From assembly GCA_030627405.1 (NCBI GenBank), contig DAOUSD010000154.1:1-5334 (forward strand): DNA of 5,334 bases, in the 5' to 3' direction. This DNA comes from Deltaproteobacteria bacterium (GTDB lineage: Bacteria; Desulfobacterota; Desulfobacteria; Desulfobacterales; ETH-SRB1). Positions 1 to 5,334 of the stretch are shown here, piece after piece (positions within the stretch are counted from its first letter, which is position 1; every line of letters begins with the position of its first letter). Position numbers and translations under genes: made by a program. The notes under the pieces are model-generated. The model searched no databases and was not told the DNA's origin. It worked only from the letters and a program-made list of their open reading frames with translations.

Positions 1-24
1 AAACAATATCTAATTTCGAATATC

Positions 25-103
25 AAATGACCAAAATATATCAGGCACTTATGCAATATCTATGGCGCTCCACCATGTTTAAAATTTTGAATTTTGGTCA
101 TTT
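25..103. repeat. Imperfect palindromic element with perfect 13-bp inverted arms
   Basis: The word aaatgaccaaaat at 25-37 recurs as its exact reverse complement, attttggtcattt, at 91-103. A 53-base spacer separates the arms, and weaker pairing may extend outward to about 21 and 107. The core is AT-rich and includes the word aattttgaat at 83-92, which also occurs in the element between aroK and aroC. The element lies wholly upstream of the small plus-strand gene. It may be a dispersed palindromic repeat (REP- or MITE-like) or a leader hairpin. The inverted symmetry is seen directly; membership of a dispersed family is inferred. Confidence 0.7.
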
Positions 104-150
104 CAAAGGGATCGCCGGGTTAGTAGATATTATACGTCTTGGAATTGGAA

Positions 151-156
151 AAGGAG
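151..156 (+). promoter_or_regulatory. Ribosome binding site of the small plus-strand gene
   Basis: The sequence aaggag matches the Shine-Dalgarno consensus and ends 11 bases before the ATG at 168. It fixes the start there. The reading frame is open further upstream to an ATG at 27, but that stretch lies in the palindrome and has no comparable site. Confidence 0.65.
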
Positions 157-167
157 ATGGGCACATA

Positions 168-377
168 ATGAATGCTTCTAAAGATACAATTGTTGTAAAT
201 GCCAATGTTGAAATGACTACCAGATCTCTTCAGACAATAGTTGAAAATACTAAAAAAAAAGCTGGTCGTGATGAGAAAGGGGTTTATCGGGTTGATACTG
301 CGGACAAGGTCAGTGAAATGATATCGCATTTTCTTCTGGAAAAGGATTTTGAAGGTTATGTAAGAAATTCTGAATAA
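168..377 (+). CDS. Small conserved-looking hypothetical protein (69 aa)
   Basis: I do not recognise this family. The product is 69 residues, charged and soluble-looking, with no signal peptide, membrane segment or cysteine. The N-terminal part (residues 7-16, DTIVVNANVE) looks like a beta strand. Residues 18-32 (TRSLQTIVENTKKKA) and 44-60 (TADKVSEMISHFLLEKD) look like amphipathic helices, separated by the turn GRDEKGVYRVD. The chosen start has a good ribosome binding site and gives a protein-like composition throughout. The in-frame upstream extension to position 27 is repeat-derived and was excluded. The gene runs convergently towards tyrA, with a palindromic element between them, so it is not part of the aromatic operon. 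Its position beside the operon may be accidental. That it is a real gene is likely; its function is unknown. Confidence 0.7.
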   Translation: MNASKDTIVVNANVEMTTRSLQTIVENTKKKAGRDEKGVYRVDTADKVSEMISHFLLEKDFEGYVRNSE

Positions 378-385
378 AGATACGG

Positions 386-481
386 GTTCACGGAACGTCG
401 AAATTAGAAATTTGGTCTTCATGCTTTTGTACTGTTTTTTCCCAATTTCTATTTTCCAATTTCAAGTTTCAAGCCGTGAAC
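386..481. repeat. Palindromic element between convergent genes, 8-bp perfect ends
   Basis: The ends are gttcacgg (386-393) and its exact reverse complement ccgtgaac (474-481). Inside them, the left arm runs gaaattagaaatttgg (400-415). The right arm, read in reverse complement, gives gaaattggaaaatagaaattggg, so the arms pair with a gap of roughly ten bases. The element begins 9 bases after the stop of the small plus-strand gene and ends 3 bases beyond the tyrA stop on the other strand, filling almost the whole gap. A hairpin here could act as a bidirectional terminator or protect 3' ends. There is a T6 run at 435-440, but it lies in the loop rather than after the stem, so terminator function is only a possibility. 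Confidence 0.65.
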
Positions 482-483
482 GG

Positions 484-1314
484 CTACGAATAAAGAGCTG
501 TTAATATTTTATTGCTCTCCTCAAGGCCGTCCTGACAATAATCTCCGAGAAAGTCTCGGATATTTTCTATAAAAGATATTGCATTTTCGTCCTGACCGGA
601 TAACAGGCATTCCTTTGCTTCATCCATAGCAGATAGAAAAGTATCTACAGCATCTTTAACATGTGTATTTTTACCTATAAGACTTGCATACAGACCAGGA
701 TCCTGCGCAAACAGACGTGCCAGCAGATCGATTTTCAACCTGAACACAGGGGTTGAATACAAGACAGCATCGGAAGGGGCCATGTTTAATTTTTGGAGGG
801 TTCTGCCAAGACAGATTGTTAAAAGATGGGTTAGCCCCTGGACAACAGCCATATTCCTGTCGTGAGTAACCGGATCCATGTGCGTAACAATTGCCCCCTT
901 TTTTGTAAATTCATCTTCAAGCCATTCAAGCCATTTAGTTCCTCTTCCATGGCATACAATTATGTTTTGTCCCATTATGGAATCAGTAAAAGGACCGAAA
1001 AGGGGATGTGTTCCTGTTACCTGAGCTGAGGTAGAAGAAAGCATATTTTTTAGAATACTTTCTTTAAGAGAGCAAAAATCCATAAGAAGCTGATTTTGAC
1101 ACATTACAGGGCCAATTTCCCCGGAAATAGATATGGCTGCATCAAGAGGCACGCTTAAGATCACTACATCGCACCTTTGGGCAACATCTTTATAGGTGAG
1201 TTCCGTTTTTCTGCCGGCAATTAAAACATTGTGGCCGGCTTCAGAGAAAAAACGCTTGAACCATCGGCCCATGCCTCCTGTTCCGCCGATTATACCTATG
1301 TTTAATCTGTCCAT
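484..1314 (-). CDS. tyrA: Prephenate dehydrogenase (TyrA family), monofunctional
   Basis: This enzyme oxidatively decarboxylates prephenate (or possibly arogenate) with NAD(P)+ on the tyrosine branch. The 276-residue product starts with a Rossmann nucleotide-binding motif, GIIGGTGGMGRWF (7-19). It continues with LSVPLDAA (53-60), DFCSLKESIL (79-88), the family signature THPLFGP (102-108) with the conserved His103, and HDRNMAVVQGLTH (151-163). A helical dimerisation-type C-terminal half follows. There is no fused chorismate mutase or ACT domain. The residues after the second strand are AGRKT (33-37), with no acidic residue where NAD-specific enzymes usually have one, so NADP use is plausible (inference). 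The start at 1314 places the Rossmann motif at the N-terminus and overlaps aroC by 13 bp. An in-frame ATG at 1359 would add 15 unlikely residues lying over aroC. This is the last gene of the operon. Confidence 0.92.
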   Translation of the reverse strand: MDRLNIGIIGGTGGMGRWFKRFFSEAGHNVLIAGRKTELTYKDVAQRCDVVILSVPLDAAISISGEIGPVMCQNQLLMDFCSLKESILKNMLSSTSAQVTGTHPLFGPFTDSIMGQNIIVCHGRGTKWLEWLEDEFTKKGAIVTHMDPVTHDRNMAVVQGLTHLLTICLGRTLQKLNMAPSDAVLYSTPVFRLKIDLLARLFAQDPGLYASLIGKNTHVKDAVDTFLSAMDEAKECLLSGQDENAISFIENIRDFLGDYCQDGLEESNKILTALYS

Positions 1315-2363
1315 GATATTGCTTTTTGTCTTAATAAATGATCTGCAAGTACAATGCATGTCATTGCTTCACATACAACATTGATGCGCGGTATAGCCGA
1401 TATATCGTGACGTCCTTTTGTGGAAATTGTTCTTGGATTTCCGAACCGGTCAATTGTGTTTTGTTCAATTGTAATTGAAGGTATAGGTTTAACTGCTGCG
1501 CGTATTAAGATATCGTCGCCGTTAGATATTCCGGCAAGGATTCCTCCAGAATTGTTTGATGTAAAGCCTTCAGGAGTTATTGGATCATTATTTTCAGAGC
1601 CAAGCTTTGCGGCAGCCTCAAAACCGGAGCCGATCTCGACTCCCTTTACTGCACCTATGCTCATTATTGCCTTTGCAAGATCTGCGTCAAGTTTGTCGAA
1701 TACCGGATCACCCAAACCCCTTGGAACCCCTTCCGCCTTTATTTCTACAATACCTCCTAATGAATTACCTTTTCCCCGGACACTTTTAACTCGTTTTTCC
1801 ATATTTTCAGCAGCATCCATATCCGGGCAGAAAAACATATTTTTATCCATTAGTTTTATATCGCGTTTTTCCGCCTTTATCCCGCCAAGTTCCACAGTGT
1901 ACGCATGAATCCTGACATTTTCCTTCTCCAGAAGAGTTTTTGCAACTGCTCCTGCCGCTACCCTTCCAACAGTTTCTCGTGCAGAGGCACGGCCGCCTCC
2001 CCGCCAGTCGCGTATGCCATATTTAGCCAGATATGTTATATCTCCATGTCCGGGACGAAAGAGATCCGTATAAGGCCCGTAAGCCTTTGAATCAGCATCC
2101 TTATTTTTAACCATAATCATAATAGGAGTGCCGGTTGTAAAGCCGTCAAATACGCCCGACATAATAATAGCTGAATCAGGTTCCTTTCGACTTGTACTTG
2201 CAACCGACATGCCTGGACGTCTGCGGTTCAGCATTGCCTGAATAATTTTCTCATCAAGAGGAATCTTTGGAGGGCAACCATCAATTACAACGCCGACAGC
2301 TTTTCCATGTGATTCACCCCATGTCGTTATTTTAAACATCTTTCCGAAAGTGTTGCCAGGCAT
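1302..2363 (-). CDS. aroC: Chorismate synthase
   Basis: The enzyme converts 5-enolpyruvylshikimate-3-phosphate to chorismate by 1,4-elimination of phosphate, using reduced FMN. The protein is 353 residues, within the usual bacterial range, and full length. It carries the N-terminal motif GESHGKAVGVVIDGCP (16-31) with His19, NRRRPG (46-51), RPGHGD (103-108) with His106, RGGGRASARET (121-131) and the C-terminal GRHD (317-320). These cover the flavin-binding signatures and the two active-site histidines. A Shine-Dalgarno site lies just upstream at 2371-2376. This is the only gene in the operon whose start does not touch its upstream neighbour: 105 bases holding a palindromic element separate it from aroK. 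Its 3' end overlaps the tyrA start, which suggests translational coupling of the two. Whether it has its own flavin reductase activity cannot be told from sequence. Confidence 0.97.
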   Translation of the reverse strand: MPGNTFGKMFKITTWGESHGKAVGVVIDGCPPKIPLDEKIIQAMLNRRRPGMSVASTSRKEPDSAIIMSGVFDGFTTGTPIMIMVKNKDADSKAYGPYTDLFRPGHGDITYLAKYGIRDWRGGGRASARETVGRVAAGAVAKTLLEKENVRIHAYTVELGGIKAEKRDIKLMDKNMFFCPDMDAAENMEKRVKSVRGKGNSLGGIVEIKAEGVPRGLGDPVFDKLDADLAKAIMSIGAVKGVEIGSGFEAAAKLGSENNDPITPEGFTSNNSGGILAGISNGDDILIRAAVKPIPSITIEQNTIDRFGNPRTISTKGRHDISAIPRINVVCEAMTCIVLADHLLRQKAISWTD

Positions 2364-2370
2364 ATTTGCT

Positions 2371-2376
2371 TCCCTT
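2371..2376 (-). promoter_or_regulatory. Ribosome binding site of aroC
   Basis: Read on the minus strand the sequence is aaggga, ending 7 bases before the aroC ATG at 2363. It is one of the clearest Shine-Dalgarno sites in the operon. It lies 6 bases beyond the edge of the palindromic element, so aroC has kept independent initiation despite being separated from aroK. Confidence 0.65.
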
Positions 2377-2382
2377 TAAAAG

Positions 2383-2504
2383 ATGAACGTCCAACATCGA
2401 ACGTCCAACATCGAATTTTGAATAAGGTATTCTGCCAATTTATAAACTATCGGAGCGAAGCGATTTCATCATTCGATGTTCAATGTTGGACGTTTGATGT
2501 TCAT
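2383..2504. repeat. Palindromic repeat element between aroK and aroC, running into aroK
   Basis: The left arm (2383-2416) and the reverse complement of the right arm (2471-2504) are both 34 bases long and match at 27 of 34 positions without gaps. Within the left arm the 14-mer gaacgtccaacatc occurs twice in tandem (2385-2398 and 2399-2412). The 54-base middle holds ggagcgaagcgatttc (2452-2467). The right arm covers the last 11 codons and the stop of aroK. On the plus strand it is followed at once by a T run to 2510, but on the operon's own strand only a short T4 follows the stem, so read-through into aroC is expected. The mix of GAACGTCC- and AACATCGAA-type words looks like a dispersed intergenic repeat; that is inference from style. 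No transposase is present. Confidence 0.75.
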
Positions 2505-3035
2505 TTTTTTCTTTGCTCCCTGTTCTATCAGCTTTTTTTGTATAGTCAGGCATACATTTTCTATATCAATATTATCTGTATCCACAGAAAAGTCCATTGC
2601 CTTTTCATAAAAGGGATTTCGGCATATAAGGGTTTCTTCGATCTCTTCCATGAGCCCTTTTGATGTTAAAGATGGACGTGAATCTTCCGTAGTTTCATCC
2701 TTTAAAATTCTATCCTTGACAGTTTCAGGTGTTGCTCTTAACCAGATACTGACCCCGCTTTTTTTAATATTTTTTACATTTTCTTCATCAAGGATAGCTC
2801 CGCCTCCTGTTGCTATTACGTGTTTGTCAAGAGAACCAAGTCTTTTCAATACATGCTTTTCTTTTTTTCGAAATGATTCCCAGCCCTCTGTAGCCACAAT
2901 TTCAGAAATAGTTATCTTGTATTCTTTAACAAGTTCAACATCTGCATCCAGAAAAGACCATCCGAGTATTTTAGCAAGAGATTTTCCTACTGAAGATTTT
3001 CCGGTACACCTGTATCCTATTAAATATATATTCAT
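2469..3035 (-). CDS. aroK: Shikimate kinase
   Basis: It phosphorylates shikimate at the 3-hydroxyl using ATP. The 188-residue protein carries a P-loop GYRCTGKS (7-14), the DxD pair D30 and D32 in FLDADVE for Mg2+ and shikimate, FRKKE (55-59) with the shikimate-binding Arg56, the GGG loop (77-79), the lid arginine in SRPSL (119-123) and the RNPFYE motif (139-144). All catalytic elements are present. Position 10 of the P-loop is Cys, which the G-x4-G-K-S pattern permits. The start shares one base with the aroA stop (TAATG), indicating coupling. The C-terminus is odd: residues 178-188 (MNIKRPTLNIE) are encoded by the right arm of the palindromic element, after a lysine-rich GAKKK. The family fold should be complete before this, so the tail is probably a dispensable extension. 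The AroK/AroL choice is by convention only. Confidence 0.95.
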   Translation of the reverse strand: MNIYLIGYRCTGKSSVGKSLAKILGWSFLDADVELVKEYKITISEIVATEGWESFRKKEKHVLKRLGSLDKHVIATGGGAILDEENVKNIKKSGVSIWLRATPETVKDRILKDETTEDSRPSLTSKGLMEEIEETLICRNPFYEKAMDFSVDTDNIDIENVCLTIQKKLIEQGAKKKMNIKRPTLNIE

Positions 3036-4294
3036 TATTCGTAAAGCCCTTTAAAGACACTCCAGAATTCAGGAAAAGATTTTTCTACACACTTTTCATC
3101 TTTTATTTTGATGCCTGGAACCACAAGGCCTGCAACAGCAAAACTCATGGCTATCCGATGATCATTGTATGTGTTAATTTCTGCTCCAACCGGCTTTCCG
3201 CCTTTTATAACCAAACCATTTTCAGTTGTATTTGCTTCAATTCTCATCTTTGAAAGTTCTGTTGCCACAGAACTTAGACGATCGCATTCTTTTTTTCTTA
3301 AATGTGCAACATTTTTTATAATGGTTGTTCCTCCGGCAAAAGCCGCAACAACAGCAAGAGTAGGGACTATGTCCGGCATGTTGGCCATATCAACCTCGAT
3401 GGCCGAGAGTTTATCCCCGCGCACTGAAATGCCGTCATTTTCATGAAATACCTTACAACCCATTTCTTCCAGAACATCTGCAAAACGCACATCGCCCTGA
3501 CTTGAGTTTTTTGATATTCCTTTAACTTTTATCTTTGCACCGGTTATAGCAGCGGCAGCCCAGAAGTAGCCGGCCTGGGAACAATCCGGTTCAACATAAT
3601 AATTGCCTGCCTTGTATATTTGATTTCCACGGACATTAAAGCTGCTGTATCCATTTCGAACAACCTTAACCCCGAGCCTTGTCATAATATCGACGGTCAT
3701 ATCAATATAAGGCCTGGAAACCGGTCCCCCGGTTACAGTTATTTCAAGGCCTTTATCAGTATATGGTGCCATTAAGAGCAGTGAAGAAAGATACTGACTA
3801 CTTACACTGCAATTAAGCGATACACGACCGCCATCTATTTTGCCGCCCTTGATTTTTATTGGAGGGCATCCATTGGCATTGACGGCAAATGCTTCAACTC
3901 CTGCCTGATTCAAACCGTCTAACAGATCCTGTATCGGTCTTTCAAACATACGTTTTGTGCCTGTAAGTGTATAAGTACCGTCCCCGATTGCAACGATTCC
4001 GGCTAAAAGACGCATTGACGTTCCGGAATTAGCAAGATAGATTGGATCCTTACAGGGTTTCAGCAATCCTTTAGAACCATGTACTACAACTTTTTCTTCG
4101 TCTTCATCTATTCTTATGCCTAATTGCTTCAGAGCATTCAGGGTGAGCAGAGTGTCTTCACTTTTTAAGCAGTTTGTTATGGTGCAGACTCCATCTGAAA
4201 GAGCTGCCGCTATGAGAATCCTGTGGGTATAACTCTTTGAGCCCGGAACGTTAACTTCACTGTCTTTTATTTTTTGTGTCTTAATTTCAATCAT
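3035..4294 (-). CDS. aroA: 3-phosphoshikimate 1-carboxyvinyltransferase (EPSP synthase)
   Basis: The enzyme transfers the enolpyruvyl group of PEP to shikimate-3-phosphate. The 419-residue protein is full length, with two similar globular domains expected. Visible signatures are PGSKSYTHR (17-25) with Lys20, Ser21 and Arg25; ANSGTSMRLL (88-97); ERPI (118-121); SSQ (165-167); MPDIVP (306-311) with the catalytic Asp308; KECDRL (335-340) with Glu336 and Arg339; NDHRIAM (377-383); and KSFPEFW (405-411). The PEP-site loop has Gly91 like sensitive E. coli-type enzymes. It has Leu96 where E. coli has Pro101; RL is common in other bacterial branches of the family, so this is natural variation and no basis for calling inhibitor tolerance. 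The start overlaps the aroE stop in ATGA, and the stop shares a base with the aroK start, so it sits in a tightly coupled aroE-aroA-aroK trio. Confidence 0.97.
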   Translation of the reverse strand: MIEIKTQKIKDSEVNVPGSKSYTHRILIAAALSDGVCTITNCLKSEDTLLTLNALKQLGIRIDEDEEKVVVHGSKGLLKPCKDPIYLANSGTSMRLLAGIVAIGDGTYTLTGTKRMFERPIQDLLDGLNQAGVEAFAVNANGCPPIKIKGGKIDGGRVSLNCSVSSQYLSSLLLMAPYTDKGLEITVTGGPVSRPYIDMTVDIMTRLGVKVVRNGYSSFNVRGNQIYKAGNYYVEPDCSQAGYFWAAAAITGAKIKVKGISKNSSQGDVRFADVLEEMGCKVFHENDGISVRGDKLSAIEVDMANMPDIVPTLAVVAAFAGGTTIIKNVAHLRKKECDRLSSVATELSKMRIEANTTENGLVIKGGKPVGAEINTYNDHRIAMSFAVAGLVVPGIKIKDEKCVEKSFPEFWSVFKGLYE

Positions 4295-5109
4295 AAATCA
4301 CTAAGAGCATCCAGCACGGTTTTTCTCATAACATCAACCGGGGCTTTCTTTCCTGTCCATAATTCAAACTGGGCGACACCCTGGTGAACAAACATTGAAA
4401 CTCCGCCTATTGTAATGCAGCCGATGTCTTCAGCCTCTTTTAAAAGCCGGGTTTTCAGGGGATTGTAAACAACATCCATTACAGCCATATCTTTTTGCAG
4501 ATATTCTTTTTTTATTGGCATTTCGTCAATATTTGGATCCATCCCAATAGGTGTCGCATTAATAAGTATTTGGCAGTCATAATCTTTATACTCCTGCAAT
4601 GGATAATATTTTACACCAAGGTCTCTTGCCAGTTGTTTCCCTTCATCTTCTATTATATTTACAATAGTTAATCTGCCGCCTTCTGATAATATGCCATACC
4701 CAATAGCACGTGCAGCGCCTCCTGCTCCTATCATTATAACATCTTTGTCTTTGATGCTTGTTTTTTCCAGCAGAGCGTTTGTGGCGCCGAGATAGTCGGT
4801 ATTACTACCAAAAAGTTTCCCCTGTCTATTAATTATAGTATTAACAGCGCCAATCTTTATAGCGCTTTCATCTATTTCATCTAAGAATTCCATTACAGTC
4901 AGCTTATGCGGTATAGTGACACTAACGCCTTTAATGCCAAGTCCCCTTATTCCAGCAACGGCAGAAGCCACGTCTTTAACATTAAATGCAAGATAAACTC
5001 CTTTATATCCTGTATCGGCAAATGCACTATTATGCATAACAGGACTAAGACTGTGAGATATGGGATTTCCAATAACGCAAAAAAGTGAAGTACTCGTATC
5101 AATATCCAT
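4291..5109 (-). CDS. aroE: Shikimate dehydrogenase
   Basis: It reduces 3-dehydroshikimate to shikimate. From the chosen start the protein is 272 residues, typical for the family. It has GNPISHSLSP (14-23), with the shikimate-binding serines; SVTIPHK (63-69), with catalytic Lys69; GAVNT (87-91); GSNTD (101-105), with catalytic Asp105; the dinucleotide loop GAGGAAR (128-134); NATPIGM (184-190); VYNPLKT (214-220); and GGVSMFVHQG (235-244), with Gln243. The motif that reads NRT in NADP-specific AroE is NII here (151-153), lacking the arginine that contacts the 2'-phosphate. An in-frame ATG at 5127 would add six residues (MRGIII). Neither start has a convincing Shine-Dalgarno site. I prefer 5109 because the family motif then begins at the usual distance from the N-terminus. 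The gene overlaps aroA by 4 bp. Confidence 0.95.
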   Translation of the reverse strand: MDIDTSTSLFCVIGNPISHSLSPVMHNSAFADTGYKGVYLAFNVKDVASAVAGIRGLGIKGVSVTIPHKLTVMEFLDEIDESAIKIGAVNTIINRQGKLFGSNTDYLGATNALLEKTSIKDKDVIMIGAGGAARAIGYGILSEGGRLTIVNIIEDEGKQLARDLGVKYYPLQEYKDYDCQILINATPIGMDPNIDEMPIKKEYLQKDMAVMDVVYNPLKTRLLKEAEDIGCITIGGVSMFVHQGVAQFELWTGKKAPVDVMRKTVLDALSDL

Positions 5110-5154
5110 AATTATTATACCACGCATATAGACTGTGTTTTTTGATTAAGACGG

Positions 5155-5186
5155 CCCTCTAATCCCTGCCCTCTAATCCCTGCCCT
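5155..5186. repeat. 14-bp tandem duplication across the pheA stop codon
   Basis: The unit ccctctaatccctg occurs at 5155-5168 and again exactly at 5169-5182, followed by ccct (5183-5186), the first four bases of a third copy. The pheA stop codon (5159-5161) lies in the copy nearer aroE. Because 14 is not a multiple of three, the second copy shifts the frame and creates the present stop. Confidence 0.9.
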
Positions 5187-5334
5187 TTTGGATATGAGCC
5201 AAGCAATTTAAGGTGCTGACAGAGACCTTTCATTTTTGATACTGTATCTTGAACTTTTGGATCTTCGATGTGTCCCTCTAAATCAACAAAGAAAAAGTAG
5301 CTCCAGTTTTCGTTTTTGGTCGGCCTCGACTCAA
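5159..5334 (-). CDS. pheA: Prephenate dehydratase, C-terminal ACT domain (partial, 5' end outside window)
   Basis: Only the last 57 full codons are inside the window, and the gene runs off the right edge. The visible protein opens with ESRPTKNENWSYFFFVDLEGH and later reads HLKLLGSYPKG. ESRP is the phenylalanine-binding motif of the PheA ACT regulatory domain, and the FFVDLEGH strand and LGSYP ending are characteristic of PheA. The whole protein would convert prephenate to phenylpyruvate with feedback inhibition by phenylalanine. Whether a chorismate mutase domain is fused at the N-terminus cannot be seen. The frame ends in KGQGLEGRD and a TAG that lies within a 14-bp tandem duplication. The gene is upstream of and co-directional with aroE, with about 50 bases between stop and start, and is probably in the same operon. 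Confidence 0.93.
   Translation of the reverse strand, partial: ESRPTKNENWSYFFFVDLEGHIEDPKVQDTVSKMKGLCQHLKLLGSYPKGQGLEGRD

Noticed and set aside
104..150. Possible promoter with a TATTAT -10 at 128-133
   Set aside because: No acceptable -35 box at the right distance; AT-rich DNA yields such hexamers by chance.
27..167. In-frame upstream extension of the small plus-strand gene to an ATG at 27
   Set aside because: It lies over the inverted-repeat element, has no ribosome binding site at its ATG, and its translation does not look like the rest of the protein. The start at 168 has aaggag upstream.
1315..1359. Longer start for tyrA adding MHCTCRSFIKTKSNI
   Set aside because: These codons lie entirely over the aroC 3' end in another frame, and the Rossmann motif normally sits at the very N-terminus of this family.
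1420..1908. 162-codon open frame on the plus strand opposite aroC, and a similar 134-codon frame at 2650-3054 opposite aroK
   Set aside because: Both are antisense shadows of well-supported genes, with low-complexity Ser/Pro/Phe-rich translations and no recognisable motifs.
2385..2412. Two 14-bp direct repeats as a CRISPR remnant or iteron
   Set aside because: The copies are adjacent without spacers, only two are present, and they form one arm of a larger palindrome.
3994..4035. Leu96 in the AroA NSGTSMRLL loop as a sign of inhibitor-tolerant EPSP synthase
   Set aside because: RL at this place is common in natural bacterial EPSP synthases and the key glycine is kept, so the residue alone says nothing about tolerance.
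1..5334. A new multi-gene defence, mobile or secondary-metabolism system
   Set aside because: All large genes are canonical shikimate and aromatic amino-acid enzymes with intact motifs; nothing else of size is encoded.

Overview
This window is a shikimate / aromatic amino-acid biosynthesis operon on the minus strand. In transcription order (right to left) it reads pheA (3' end only), aroE, aroA, aroK, aroC and a monofunctional tyrA. One small hypothetical gene lies on the plus strand at the left end and converges on tyrA. I see no mobile-element gene, RNA gene, CRISPR array or toxin/defence gene. The protein-coding content is ordinary core metabolism.

The composition is moderately AT-rich. 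The compact pheA-aroE-aroA-aroK-aroC-tyrA order, a separate TyrA with a GTGGMGRWF-type Rossmann motif, and intergenic palindromes built from GAACGTCCAACATCGAA-like words together suggest a deltaproteobacterium (Desulfobacterota, possibly Desulfobacterales). This is an inference from gene order and remembered sequence style, with no search behind it.

Layout. 1-167: leader of the small plus-strand gene, carrying an imperfect palindrome with perfect 13-bp arms. 168-377: small plus-strand gene of 69 aa, unknown function. 378-483: gap between convergent genes, filled by a second palindromic element (386-481). 484-1314: tyrA. 1302-2363: aroC, overlapping tyrA by 13 bp. 2364-2468: the only sizeable gap within the operon, filled by a third palindromic element (2383-2504) whose right arm runs into the 3' end of aroK. 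2469-3035: aroK. 3035-4294: aroA, sharing one base with aroK. 4291-5109: aroE, with an ATGA overlap with aroA. 5159-5334: 3' end of pheA, with a 14-bp tandem duplication across its stop codon.

The genes form a pathway. AroE reduces dehydroshikimate, AroK phosphorylates shikimate, AroA adds the enolpyruvyl group, AroC makes chorismate, and PheA and TyrA take prephenate towards phenylalanine and tyrosine. The operon promoter and the early-pathway genes are not in the window. The most notable features are non-coding: each of the three places where genes do not abut carries its own imperfect palindrome, and one of these supplies the last 11 codons and the stop of the shikimate kinase gene.
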